Below, one piece after another: positions 38,580-47,179 of a DNA stretch of 64,000 bases. The notes beneath the pieces are model-generated. The model ran no database searches. It was not told where the DNA came from and saw nothing but the letters and a program-made list of their open reading frames with translations. Source of the DNA: Derxia lacustris (lineage in GTDB: Bacteria; Pseudomonadota; Gammaproteobacteria; Burkholderiales; Burkholderiaceae_E); NCBI RefSeq assembly GCF_002105195.1, contig NZ_MUHU01000031.1, positions 62,001 to 126,000 of the forward strand, written 5' to 3'. The position numbers and the translations under genes are program-made. How positions within the stretch are numbered: position 1 is the stretch's first letter; the number at the start of each line of letters is the position of its first letter.

Positions 38580-39932
38580 ATGAGTCTTCGCCTGCGCATC
38601 CAGCTTGTCCTCACCGTGCTCACGCTCGGCTTTGCCGCGCTGCTCGTGGCCATGCAGGTGCAGGACACGCGGCGCGGCGTGCATGAGGAGATCGAGACCT
38701 CCAGCCGCGTCACGGCCCAGCTGCTGGCGCGCGTCGGCTGGGTGTATGAGCAGGCCGGGCTGCCGGGCATGCTCGGCTTTCTGGAGCGGCTGGGCCGGGT
38801 GCGCGCCACCGAGATCGAGCTGCGCGCGGCCGACGGCCGACTGCTCTATGCCTCGCCGCCGTCGCAGTACAAGGCCGGGCGCGATGCGCCAGCCTGGTTT
38901 GCGCAGCTGGTCGCGCCCCGCATCGAGACCCGCAGCATCGCGTTGCCGGGCGGCCAGATGCTGATCCATGCCGATGCCTCGCGCGCCACGCTCGACGGCT
39001 GGGAAGACCTGCTGCGCATGCTGGCGCTGGCGGCCGGCGGGCTGGCGCTGGCCAATCTGCTGGCGGTGTGGATCGCCCGGCGCATCACCCAGCCCTTCGG
39101 CGTGCTGCTCGACGGCCTGCGCGAGATGGAGCGCGGCGATTACCGCATCCGGCTGCCGGCGCTGGCCGGGCGCGAGGGCCGGCTCATGAGCCATGCCTTC
39201 AACGCGATGGCGCAGGCGGTCGAGGACAACGAGGTGCAGCGCCTGGCCGCCGCCGAGGCGCGCGCCCGGCTCGACGAGAACCGCGCGCTGGCCCACAGCA
39301 CCGAGCGCCGCATCGAGGAGGAGCGCGCCGCCATCGCGCGCGAGCTGCATGACGAGCTGGGCCAGCAGATCACCGCCGTGCGCAGCCTGGCGCTGGTGCT
39401 CGAAAAGCGTGCCGCCGCCGATGCCGACAGCGCCACGGCGGCCCGGCTCATCGGCGAGACGGCCGCGCGCATGTACACCAGCGTGCATGAGCTGATCCCG
39501 CGCCTGCGGCCGCTGGCGCTCGACCGCTTCGGGCTGGCCGATGCGCTCGGCGATCTGATCGACGATCTGCGCATCGCGCATGCCGACATCGGCTTCGACT
39601 ACGACGCCGGCACGCTGCCCGATCCGCTGCCCGGGCCGGTCGCGACGGCGGCCTACCGCATCGCGCAGGAGGCGCTGGCCAATGCCGTCGCGCATGCGCA
39701 TGCGCGCCGCATCGGGCTGGCGCTGCGGCTCGATGCCGGCGAGCTGTGCATCGAGGTGCGCGACGACGGCCTGGGGCTGGCCGCCGATGCGCGCGACAAG
39801 CCCGGCCACTGGGGCCTGATCGGCATGCGCGAGCGCGCCGAGGCGCTCGGCGGCCGGCTGCTGCTGGCCTCGGGCGACGGCGCCGGGCTCACGCTGGCGG
39901 CGCGGCTGCCGCTCGACGGCGGCGCCGTATAG
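38580..39932 (+). CDS. NarX/UhpB-type sensor histidine kinase
   Basis: A 450-residue membrane kinase. First membrane segment LVLTVLTLGFAALLVAMQV, periplasmic sensor (about 28-145), second segment LLRMLALAAGGLALANLLAV, then HAMP (RRITQPFGVLLDGLREMERG). The HisKA_3 phosphorylation site is ARELHDELGQQITAVRSLAL and the ATPase is reduced (AAYRIAQEALANAVAHAHA, VRDDGLGLAAD). Cytosolic partner is the regulator 7 bases downstream. Divergent from pqqA, so control of PQQ synthesis or of quinoprotein dehydrogenases is likely, as for the Exa-type systems of alcohol-oxidising pseudomonads. Confidence 0.9.
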   Translation: MSLRLRIQLVLTVLTLGFAALLVAMQVQDTRRGVHEEIETSSRVTAQLLARVGWVYEQAGLPGMLGFLERLGRVRATEIELRAADGRLLYASPPSQYKAGRDAPAWFAQLVAPRIETRSIALPGGQMLIHADASRATLDGWEDLLRMLALAAGGLALANLLAVWIARRITQPFGVLLDGLREMERGDYRIRLPALAGREGRLMSHAFNAMAQAVEDNEVQRLAAAEARARLDENRALAHSTERRIEEERAAIARELHDELGQQITAVRSLALVLEKRAAADADSATAARLIGETAARMYTSVHELIPRLRPLALDRFGLADALGDLIDDLRIAHADIGFDYDAGTLPDPLPGPVATAAYRIAQEALANAVAHAHARRIGLALRLDAGELCIEVRDDGLGLAADARDKPGHWGLIGMRERAEALGGRLLLASGDGAGLTLAARLPLDGGAV

Positions 39933-39939
39933 TCGGCCG

Positions 39940-40587
39940 ATGGACAAGATCAGGGTCATGCTCGTCGACGACCATGCGGTGGTGCGCATGGGTTTCCGGC
40001 TGCTGCTGCAATCGACCGACGACATCGCGGTGATCGCCGAGGCCGACAGCGGCGAGGCTGCCTACCAGCAGTTCGTCGAGGCCAGGCCCGATGTGATCGT
40101 GATGGACATCGCGATGCCCGGCATGGGCGGCATCGAGGCGATGCGGCGCATCGTCGCGCGCGACCGCGCGGCCCGCATCCTGGCGCTGTCGGCGCATGAG
40201 GACACGAGCCATCCCAAGCGCGCGCTCCAGGCCGGCGCGCTCGGCTACCTGAGCAAGCGCGGTGCGCCCGAGGCGCTGATCGACGCGATCCGCGACGTGG
40301 CGCGCGGCCGGCGCGTGGTCGATGCCGCCATCGCCCAGCGCATGGCCTTGCAGGAATTCGGTGGCGAGCGCGGCCCGATCGAGCAGCTGTCGGCGCGCGA
40401 GTTCGAGGTGTTCGTGCAGCTGGCGCGCGGCCAGACCGTGGCGCAGATCGCCGAGTCGCTCAAGCTGTCGCCGTCGACCGTCGGCACGCATCTGTACAAC
40501 GTCAAGCAGAAGCTCGGCGCGGCCAATCAGGCCGAGATCACGCTGATGGCGCTGCGCGCGGGCGTGATCGGCGTCGAGGGCAGTTGA
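39940..40587 (+). CDS. NarL/LuxR-family response regulator
   Basis: A 215-residue regulator. Receiver domain (VMLVDDHAVVRMGFRLLLQ; Asp56 in VIVMDIAMPGMGG; LGYLSKRGAPEAL with the conserved Lys) and a C-terminal LuxR helix-turn-helix (LSAREFEVFVQLARGQTVAQ, IAESLKLSPSTVGTHLYNVK). Forms a two-gene operon with the kinase. A GTGA-free 7-base gap separates them. The palindrome at 38511-38527 is the obvious candidate binding site. Confidence 0.93.
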   Translation: MDKIRVMLVDDHAVVRMGFRLLLQSTDDIAVIAEADSGEAAYQQFVEARPDVIVMDIAMPGMGGIEAMRRIVARDRAARILALSAHEDTSHPKRALQAGALGYLSKRGAPEALIDAIRDVARGRRVVDAAIAQRMALQEFGGERGPIEQLSAREFEVFVQLARGQTVAQIAESLKLSPSTVGTHLYNVKQKLGAANQAEITLMALRAGVIGVEGS

Positions 40588-40632
40588 GCGGCGCTGGCGG
40601 GTTCAGGGCGGCGCGTCGGCCGCCCGGCGCAA

Positions 40633-41751
40633 TCAGAGCGGCAGTCGCGCGGCGGCGCCAGCCGGCTGGGCGCTGTCGGCGGCCAGCAGATAACCGGCCG
40701 CATGCAGCTCGATGAGCCGACGCGCCGGCCCGCGCGCGGTGATGTTGAGCGGCTGGCCGGCGCGCTTCTGGTGCGCGCGCAGCAGCAGCAGCTTGCCGAT
40801 CGCATGACCGTCGATCCAGCGCACGCCCGACAGATCGATCTCGACCGGCCCGGGCGCTGCCGCCAGCAGCGTGAAGGCTGCGCCGAGCTTGGGCGCTTCG
40901 GTCGCGCTCCAGTCGCCACCCAGCGTCAGCCGGCGGCCGCGCACATCGAGCGTGGCCGGCACCGCCGCGCCGCGCCGGCGCTGCGCCAGTGCCAGCGGCA
41001 GCGCGAAGCGCGTGAGCATGCCCAGCAGCGCCACGCCGTCCTTCCAGTAGCGCTGCCAGAGCTTGGGTTCTTCCTTGATGCGCCAGATCCATTCCAGCCC
41101 CAGCTTCTGTGCCAGCAGCGGCGCGCGCGACACGGTGCCGGCGAGGAAGTTGATGACCGCGCCCAGATGGCTGATGGCGGGCGCGTCGAGCGCCGCCAGA
41201 TTGCGCACGATCCACTCCTGGCCCTTTTTCGCGCCGAGCGCGACGAGCAGGAAATCGGCCTTGCTGGCGTTGATCTCGGCCAGCACTTCGGGCGGGCTCA
41301 TCTGCGCCACCGTGCCAAAGCCCGGCGAACGCGCACCGACGCAGCGGCCGCCCGGGCAGCGCGCGCTCATGGCCGCGGCCGCCTTGGCGGCAATGCCGTC
41401 GGGTCCGCCGAACAGATAGACCGACACCGGCCGCGCAGCGTCGCCGCACAGGCGCTCGAACAGCGTGGAGCCGGCAACCCGCTCGGGCAGCGGCGTGCCG
41501 ACCAGCCGGCTCAGCCAGATGATCGGCATGCCGTCGGCGACCGACAGATCGCTGTCGATCACCGATTCGCGGAAGGCCGCATCGGTCTGGCAGGCGATCA
41601 GGAAATTGATGTTCGGCGTGGAAAGAAACATCCGGCGCCGGTCCGCGATGGCGGAGCGCATGACCTGCTCGGCGCCCGCCAGATCGACGATGTCGAACGG
41701 CAGGCCGAGCACGCAGAGGACGGGACGGGAGAAGTCGGTCGTGGGCGTCAT
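40633..41751 (-). CDS. WecG/TagA-type glycosyltransferase fused to a STAS domain
   Basis: 372 residues in two parts. Residues about 12-240 are a GT26 (WecG/TagA/CpsF) transferase: LGLPFDIVDLAGAEQVMRSA, LSTPNINFLIACQTDAAFR, DSDLSVADGMPIIWLSRLVG, SVYLFGGPDGIAAKAAAAM, KADFLLVALGAKKGQEWIV and EWIWRIKEEPKLWQRYW. These enzymes add the second sugar to a lipid-linked unit at the cytosolic membrane face. Residues about 265-365 are a STAS domain (VEIDLSGVRWIDGHAIGKLL). There the usual phosphorylatable Ser is replaced (IDG instead of IDS), so it should not be switched by an anti-sigma-factor kinase in the ordinary way. It lies 73 bases downstream of manC on the same strand: an exopolysaccharide pair. 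Confidence 0.88.
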   Translation of the reverse strand: MTPTTDFSRPVLCVLGLPFDIVDLAGAEQVMRSAIADRRRMFLSTPNINFLIACQTDAAFRESVIDSDLSVADGMPIIWLSRLVGTPLPERVAGSTLFERLCGDAARPVSVYLFGGPDGIAAKAAAAMSARCPGGRCVGARSPGFGTVAQMSPPEVLAEINASKADFLLVALGAKKGQEWIVRNLAALDAPAISHLGAVINFLAGTVSRAPLLAQKLGLEWIWRIKEEPKLWQRYWKDGVALLGMLTRFALPLALAQRRRGAAVPATLDVRGRRLTLGGDWSATEAPKLGAAFTLLAAAPGPVEIDLSGVRWIDGHAIGKLLLLRAHQKRAGQPLNITARGPARRLIELHAAGYLLAADSAQPAGAAARLPL

Positions 41752-41824
41752 GCTTGCGTGAGAGAGAAACGGGCGGCCGGCCCGACGGCAGCAAGTGCCG
41801 CCGGGCCGGCGCGTCAGGGGAGGA

Positions 41825-43345
41825 TCAGCAGATCGGGCCGCCGCTGCGACCGTAGGTGTCTTCGAGGCGGACGATGTCGTCCTCGCCCAGATAGCTGCCC
41901 GACTGCACTTCGATGATTTCGAGCGGCACCTTGCCCGGGTTGGCCAGGCGATGCACCTGACCGATGCTGATGTAGGTGGACTGGTTTTCCGACAGCAGGA
42001 AAGTGTCCTCGCCGCGCGTGACACGGGCCGTACCGCTCACCACGATCCAGTGCTCGGCGCGGTGATGGTGCAGTTGCAGCGACAGCGTGGCGCCCGGATT
42101 CACGACGATGCGCTTGACCTGGAAGCGCGGGCCGTTGTCGATGCTGTCGTACCAGCCCCAGGGCCGGTAGACCTTGCGGTGGGCGATGGCTTCGGAGCGG
42201 CCGGCCTTCTGCAGCTGGCCGACGATGTCCTTCACCTTCTGCGTGTCGTCCTTGTTGGCGACCATCACCGCATCGGGCGTCTCGATGATGACCAGATTGT
42301 CGACGCCGACGCAGGCCACCATGCGCGATTGCGCCAGCACCAGCGTGTCGGTGGTGTCGGTGGTGAGCACGTCGCCGCGCGTGACGTTGCCGCCCGCATC
42401 CTTCTCGGCCACGTCCCACAGCGCGCCCCAGGCGCCCACGTCCGACCAGCCGCATTCGAGCGGCACGACCCAGGCCGGGATGCCGGTGCCGGTGTCGGCC
42501 GGCAGCTTTTCCATGACCGCGTAGTCGATCGAATCGGACGGGCTGGCCGAGAACTCGGCGCGCGGCACGAACAGGAACTGGCCGTCGCGCTTGCCGGCGG
42601 CATGCGCTGCCTTCACCGCTTCGAGGATGTCGGGGCGGAAGGCGCCGATGGCCTTGAGCCAGACCGAGGCGCGGGTCATGAAAAGACCGCTATTCCAGAC
42701 GAAACGCCCCGAATCGACATAACGCTGGGCCGTTTCGGCATCCGGTTTTTCGACAAAGGAAGCAATCGGGCCGGGCGTGCCGACATTGTCGGCCTTGATT
42801 TCGATATAGCCGTAACCCGTTTCCGGATGATCGGGAATGATCCCGAAAGTCACGATTGCGCCGTTTTGCGCCGCCGGAATACCGGCGCGCAATGCATTTT
42901 GAAATGCGGAAATGTCGTTGACGACGTGATCGGACGGCATCACGAGCAGCAGCGGGTCTTCGGCGGGATCGAGCGAGGCTTCGAGTGCGGCCAGCGTGAG
43001 CGCCGGCGCGGTATTGCGGCCGATCGGCTCCAGCACGATGGATTCGGCGGCGCTGCCGATGGCCTTGAGCTGTTCGGCGATGACGAAACGGTATTCCTCG
43101 TTGCTGACCACCAGCGGCTTGCCCAGGCGCACGGCGCCGAAAGCAAAGCCGTCGGTACGCAGCGCGGTGGCCTGGAGCAGCGTGTTGCTGTCGTGCAGCG
43201 GCAGCAGCTGCTTGGGATATTGGGCGCGCGACATCGGCCAGAGCCGGGTGCCGGAGCCGCCCGACAGAATGACCGGAATCAGCAGGCCGGTCGTGGTTGC
43301 CGCGGCGGCTTCGCCGACTGCCGCGTCGATGAGGATTTCGCCCAT
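41825..43345 (-). CDS. manC: mannose-1-phosphate guanylyltransferase / mannose-6-phosphate isomerase
   Basis: A bifunctional 506-residue enzyme that supplies GDP-mannose for exopolysaccharide. N-terminal nucleotidyltransferase: VILSGGSGTRLWPMSRAQYP, KQLLPLHDSNTLLQATALR, IGRNTAPALTLAALEA, VMPSDHVVND and GYGYIEIK. C-terminal cupin isomerase (about 385-490): YRPWGWYDSIDNGPRFQVKR and LSLQLHHHRAEHWIVVSGTA. ATG at 43345 has GGAAA 6 bases upstream; an open frame to 43468 is not family sequence. The first third uses noticeably more AT-rich codons, as does its upstream region. Confidence 0.94.
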   Translation of the reverse strand: MGEILIDAAVGEAAAATTTGLLIPVILSGGSGTRLWPMSRAQYPKQLLPLHDSNTLLQATALRTDGFAFGAVRLGKPLVVSNEEYRFVIAEQLKAIGSAAESIVLEPIGRNTAPALTLAALEASLDPAEDPLLLVMPSDHVVNDISAFQNALRAGIPAAQNGAIVTFGIIPDHPETGYGYIEIKADNVGTPGPIASFVEKPDAETAQRYVDSGRFVWNSGLFMTRASVWLKAIGAFRPDILEAVKAAHAAGKRDGQFLFVPRAEFSASPSDSIDYAVMEKLPADTGTGIPAWVVPLECGWSDVGAWGALWDVAEKDAGGNVTRGDVLTTDTTDTLVLAQSRMVACVGVDNLVIIETPDAVMVANKDDTQKVKDIVGQLQKAGRSEAIAHRKVYRPWGWYDSIDNGPRFQVKRIVVNPGATLSLQLHHHRAEHWIVVSGTARVTRGEDTFLLSENQSTYISIGQVHRLANPGKVPLEIIEVQSGSYLGEDDIVRLEDTYGRSGGPIC

Positions 43346-43448
43346 TTGATTTCCTATGACTGGAAGGAGTGAGGTGTTGCGGAATTGGTGCGATGAATTG
43401 AGGGTAGAAAGCAATTGCCCACGAACTTCCGCAATCCGAATTCCGAAG

Positions 43449-43470
43449 GAATGCGCTGTAAAACGCATTC
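43449..43470. promoter_or_regulatory. inverted repeat upstream of manC
   Basis: GAATGCG (43449-43455) and CGCATTC (43464-43470) are a perfect inverted repeat with an 8-base AT-rich centre, 104-125 bases before the manC ATG, inside the AT-richest part of the 225-base spacer. Likely an operator or leader hairpin; the bioB stop lies on its far side. Confidence 0.35.
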
Positions 43471-43570
43471 ATTTTGCTGATTAATCGTACCGCGACGCAG
43501 CAATTCGATCACCAAATCAGTGCCTGCGCACTCGCCTGCGACCCGCATGGAGAGACGGCTGCAACTCCGT

Positions 43571-44563
43571 TCACATCGTGCGAAGCCCCAGCCGCGCAAA
43601 CAGCCTTTCGTCGCGATCCGCCTCGGGATTGCCGGTGGTCAGCAGCCGCTCGCCATGAAAGATCGAGTTGGCGCCGGCCAGGAAGCACAGCGCCTGGATT
43701 TCGTCGCTCATCTGCGTGCGGCCGGCGGACAGGCGCACGAAGCTGGTCGGCATGGTGATGCGCGCGGCGGCGATGGTGCGCACGAATTCGAACGGATCGA
43801 GCGCATCGGCGCCAGCAAGTGGCGTGCCTTCGACCGCGACCAGATGGTTGATCGGCACCGATTCGGGCGGCTCGGCCATGCTGGCCAGCTCGGCGATCAG
43901 GCCGGCGCGCTGCTCGCGCGATTCGCCCATGCCGACGATGCCGCCGCAGCACAGCTTGAGTCCGGCCGAGCGCGCCTTGTCGAGCGTGTCGATGCGGTCC
44001 TCGAACTTGCGCGTGTGGATGATGTCGGCGTAGTGCTCGGGCGCGGTGTCGATGTTGTGGTTGTAGTAGTCGAGGCCGGCGGCGCGCAGCGTCTGCGCCT
44101 GACCTTCGTCGAGCAGGCCGAAGGTGCCGCAGGTTTCCAGCCCCAGCTCATGCACCGCCTCGATGATCGGCACCAGTTTTTCGAGATCGCGCGCATTGGG
44201 GCCGCGCCAGGCCGCGCCCATGCAGAAGCGCGAGGCGCCGGCGGCCTTGGCGGCCTGGGCGGCGGCGACGACCGCATCCTTTTCCATCAGCTTGGTGGCT
44301 TCGACGCCGGCGTCGTGATGCGCCGATTGCGGGCAGTAGCCGCAATCCTCTTCGCAGCCGCCGGTCTTGATCGACAGCAGGGTGGAGCGCTGGACCGCAT
44401 TGGGATCGAAATTGGCGCGATGCACCTGCTGCGCGCGAAAGATCAGATCGTTGAACGGCAGATCGAACAGCGCCAGCACTTCGGCGCGGGTGATGCGGGC
44501 GCTGCGACCGGCGGGTTCGGCGCGGCGCGGCGCGGGGACGAGCTGGATGGGGCTGTGGGGCAT
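43571..44563 (-). CDS. bioB: biotin synthase
   Basis: Radical-SAM enzyme that inserts sulfur into dethiobiotin. 330 residues from ATG 44563. Cluster site [18 protein letters not shown] (CxxxCxxC). Further conserved: [75 protein letters not shown] and [20 protein letters not shown]. All ligands present. It stands alone, 9 kb from bioA and 12 kb from bioD, which is common in this order. Confidence 0.96.
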   Translation of the reverse strand: MPHSPIQLVPAPRRAEPAGRSARITRAEVLALFDLPFNDLIFRAQQVHRANFDPNAVQRSTLLSIKTGGCEEDCGYCPQSAHHDAGVEATKLMEKDAVVAAAQAAKAAGASRFCMGAAWRGPNARDLEKLVPIIEAVHELGLETCGTFGLLDEGQAQTLRAAGLDYYNHNIDTAPEHYADIIHTRKFEDRIDTLDKARSAGLKLCCGGIVGMGESREQRAGLIAELASMAEPPESVPINHLVAVEGTPLAGADALDPFEFVRTIAAARITMPTSFVRLSAGRTQMSDEIQALCFLAGANSIFHGERLLTTGNPEADRDERLFARLGLRTM

Positions 44564-44696
44564 GCGATGTCGTGGCGGCGGGCCGCCGTGGGAGGGTGAA
44601 ATCGACCGCCGCATTGTGCGCCGGGGTGGCTGCGCGAGGCCCGCAAAACCGCGTCGGCAAGACGGGCGGCCGAGGCGTCGGGCGGGCGGTGGCGGC

Positions 44697-45227
44697 TCAG
44701 TCGGCGCTATCGGCGGCTTTTTTGGCCGAGGTGCGCGCCCGCTTCTTGGCGGCGGGTTTCTTCTTCTTCTCGGCCAGCATGGTGCCGCGGCAATTCTTGC
44801 TGCCGCACAGGCAGCGGTAGTCCTCGCGCAGCTGCTTGGTGATGCGGCCGTCGATCACCAGGCCGTAGTCGAAGAACAGCTCGCTGCCGGCCGGGATGGC
44901 GCGCCTGGCCTCGATGAACACATGCTGGAGGCCGTCGGGGCCGGGCTCGGTGACGGCGGTGCAGTTGGGATTGCAGGAGTGATTGATGTAGCGCGAGCTG
45001 TTGCCGCCCACGCCGCCATCGATCACGCCGTCGTCCACATCGAAATAGAAGGTGTGGAAGGGATTGGCCGGGTCGTGCGGATGGCGCGCGATGGCCTCGT
45101 CCCACGAGATGCGCTCGCCCTTGTATTCGATGAGGCGCTCGCCCTTGTCGAGGTCGCGGCCGGCAAACACGCCGCGCCCGTGAATCTTCGACTGGCGGAC
45201 GACGATCTTGCGTTGAGCTGCTGGCAT
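44697..45227 (-). CDS. SET-domain lysine methyltransferase with histone-like tail
   Basis: A 176-residue protein. The SET domain spans 6-150: [38 protein letters not shown] (AdoMet/pseudoknot motif), [13 protein letters not shown], and the post-SET cysteines in [13 protein letters not shown]. The last 25 residues are Lys/Ala-rich ([20 protein letters not shown]), like the C-terminal tail of histone H1 or of bacterial nucleoid proteins, and would bind DNA. Bacterial SET proteins of this type are found in several proteobacteria and chlamydiae; the substrate here is unknown. The Lys/Ala-rich protein at 59448-59897 is a candidate. Confidence 0.88.
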   Translation of the reverse strand: MPAAQRKIVVRQSKIHGRGVFAGRDLDKGERLIEYKGERISWDEAIARHPHDPANPFHTFYFDVDDGVIDGGVGGNSSRYINHSCNPNCTAVTEPGPDGLQHVFIEARRAIPAGSELFFDYGLVIDGRITKQLREDYRCLCGSKNCRGTMLAEKKKKPAAKKRARTSAKKAADSAD

Positions 45228-45283
45228 GGAATGGAGATGGCGTGGCGCCGTGGGCCCCGGGCGGCGCCCGGCGAAGCCGCGCG

Positions 45284-45289
45284 ATTCTA
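45284..45289 (-). promoter_or_regulatory. candidate -10 box for the SET-domain gene
   Basis: Minus strand TAGAAT within CTAGAATCGC, 57 bases before the ATG at 45227, the same string and distance as upstream of the homocysteine methyltransferase gene. No -35 box recognised. Confidence 0.3.
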
Positions 45290-45329
45290 GACGTGCGCGC
45301 GCCGGCGCCGCGGCCGACCGGCCTGCGTT

Positions 45330-45731
45330 TCAGCGCGCGCCGATGGCGGTCTCGACCACCCGGCGCATGTCCTCGATCGAGCAGGGCTTGCCGATGAAGC
45401 CGTCGAAGCCGGCGGCCAGGCAGGTGTCGATGTCGCTCTGGAAGGTGTTGGCGGTCAGCGCGATCACGCGCTGGTGCGTTGCCGCGCCGGCCTCGCGTGC
45501 GCGCAGCAGCCGGATGGTGGCGAGGCCGTCGAGCACCGGCATCTGCATGTCCATGAACACCACGTCGAAGCCGGTTTCGGCTAGACGGTCGAGCGCGACC
45601 TGGCCGTTCTCGGCGGTTTCCACATCGCAGCCGAAGCTTTCGAGCTGGGCATGAGCCAGTTCGCGATTGATCGGGTTGTCCTCGACGACGAGCACGCGGG
45701 CGAGGGCGGAGCGGGAGGCGGGGTTCGACAT
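45330..45731 (-). CDS. single-domain response regulator
   Basis: A 133-residue stand-alone receiver domain, of the kind seen at the end of hybrid kinases. RVLVVEDNPINRELAHAQLE (12-31) gives the acidic pair, Asp61 in VVFMDMQMPVLDGLATIRLL is the phosphoacceptor, and GFDGFIGKPCSIEDMRRVVE carries the switch Lys. There is no output domain and no kinase nearby, so it probably acts by protein contact or as a phosphate sink. The start at ATG 45731 gives a normal N-terminus. Confidence 0.88.
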   Translation of the reverse strand: MSNPASRSALARVLVVEDNPINRELAHAQLESFGCDVETAENGQVALDRLAETGFDVVFMDMQMPVLDGLATIRLLRAREAGAATHQRVIALTANTFQSDIDTCLAAGFDGFIGKPCSIEDMRRVVETAIGAR

Positions 45732-45860
45732 TGTTGGGCGGGCGGGGCAGGAAGCTTGAACGCTAACCCACGGTCCGCCGCCGCGCACTCAGGATCGTTG
45801 CTCGGCGCCCGACGGCGGAAATGCGTGGCGTGCGAAGCGACACCGCTTGCGAGCGCACGC

Positions 45861-46418
45861 TCAGTCGTGCAGCCGCGAGCCCGACGGCAGATGCGCCATG
45901 AGGAAGTCCATCTGGTCCGACAGGATGCGGCGGTTGCGCAGGATGAAGTCCTCCCACAGCGTCGGGATGTAGGGCGTGTAGAGCAGCGGCATGTGGGCCT
46001 GCTCGGGCGTGCGGTTGGCCTTCTGATGGTTGCAGGCGCGGCAGGCGGTGACCACGTTCATCCAGTGATCGCGGCCGCCCTGCGCGAACGGCACGATGTG
46101 CTCGCGCGTGAGGGCGTCGCTCACGAAGCGGCCGCCGCAGTAGGCGCAGACATGGCGGTCGCGCGCGAACAGCTTGCCGTTGGTGAGCCCGGGCGTGAGC
46201 AGGAAGGGATTGATGCGCGGCACGCCCTTGGTGCCGATGATCGAGTTGACCTCGATGACCGACTGGCGGCCGGTGCGGGCGTTGTGCCCGCCGCGGAACA
46301 CCGCGACCGGACTGCCCACTTCCCAGCGCACGTCACCCGCTGCGTAGTGCAGCACGGCGGCTTCGAGCGAAATCCAGGACTGCGGCAAGCCCTGGGAACT
46401 CAATTTGAGGATTTTCAT
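45861..46418 (-). CDS. HNH endonuclease family protein
   Basis: A 185-residue protein with an HNH nuclease fold: zinc cysteines CAYCGGRF and CRACNHQK flank the catalytic segment LTREHIVPFAQGGRDHWMNV. An N-terminal domain (LKLSSQGLPQSWISLEAAVL) is typical of the widespread bacterial 'HNH endonuclease' proteins next to housekeeping genes. Some of these are thought to act in DNA repair rather than defence. No restriction, toxin or phage context is visible. ATG at 46418 begins MKILKLSSQG; the upstream in-frame extension is not conserved in character. Confidence 0.85.
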   Translation of the reverse strand: MKILKLSSQGLPQSWISLEAAVLHYAAGDVRWEVGSPVAVFRGGHNARTGRQSVIEVNSIIGTKGVPRINPFLLTPGLTNGKLFARDRHVCAYCGGRFVSDALTREHIVPFAQGGRDHWMNVVTACRACNHQKANRTPEQAHMPLLYTPYIPTLWEDFILRNRRILSDQMDFLMAHLPSGSRLHD

Positions 46419-46568
46419 TGCGAACACCCCGACCGGATCGCATGCGCGGGGGAGATGCGCATGCGTCAAGAACCCCGGACAGAAAATCTACCCGGGATGT
46501 GTTGCGTTTGACAGGCACGCAGCTCGCTTGTTTCAAGACCCGTGCCAGATCGGTCGGCGACGCGTGTT

Positions 46569-47072
46569 TCAGAGCAGTTCGAGGATGGCTTCGGCGGTGC
46601 TCGCCTCGATCTTGCCGGCCACGTCGATGGCCAGATGCCTGACCACGCCGTCCTCGGCGATGAGGGCGTAGCGCTGCGAGCGCACGCCGAGGCCCTTGGA
46701 AACGAGGTCGAGATCGAGGCCGAGCGCGGTGGTCCAGGTGGCGCTGCCGTCGCCGAGCAGACGCACCTTGCCGCCGGCGCCCTGCTCGCGGCCCCAGGCG
46801 CCCATCACGAAGGCGTCGTTGACCGCCACGCAGAGGATGTCGGCCACGCCCTTGGCCTTGATCGCGTCGGCGAGCCGGATGAAGCCGGGCAGATGGGTCT
46901 TGGAGCAGCCCGGCGTGAAGGCGCCCGGCACGGCAAAGATCACCAACTTGCGGCCCTTGACCAGCTCGCTCACGGAAAAGGCGTTGGGGCCGACCACGCA
47001 GGCGCCTTCGGGCGCGTCGTAGTACTCGTAGAGGGTGCCGTCGGGCAGGGTGTCGCCAACCTGGATCGTCAT
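46569..47072 (-). CDS. peroxiredoxin (Prx5 / AhpC-TSA type)
   Basis: A 167-residue thiol peroxidase: VGDTLPDGTLYEYY, KLVIFAVPGAFTPGCSKTHL with the peroxidatic Cys in TPGCSKTHLP, CVAVNDAFVMGAWGREQGA and RSQRYALIAEDGVV. This matches the Prx5 subfamily, which reduces hydroperoxides using glutathione/glutaredoxin or thioredoxin. The glutathione reductase at 51634-52995 could support it. Single gene; no fused glutaredoxin. Confidence 0.93.
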   Translation of the reverse strand: MTIQVGDTLPDGTLYEYYDAPEGACVVGPNAFSVSELVKGRKLVIFAVPGAFTPGCSKTHLPGFIRLADAIKAKGVADILCVAVNDAFVMGAWGREQGAGGKVRLLGDGSATWTTALGLDLDLVSKGLGVRSQRYALIAEDGVVRHLAIDVAGKIEASTAEAILELL

Positions 47073-47179
47073 CGGAATGCTCCGGTTTGTCGGGAATCCG
47101 ACCAAGCTACACCGGCATTTCGGCCGGCGCCGGCTTGTCACCGCGCGGGTGAGGGCAAATCCGGGCGTGGCGGCGTGGG

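Noticed and set aside
45861..46418. Restriction or defence system around the HNH nuclease
   Set aside because: Neighbours are housekeeping or signalling genes and there is no methylase or specificity partner; the sequence matches the common stand-alone HNH type.
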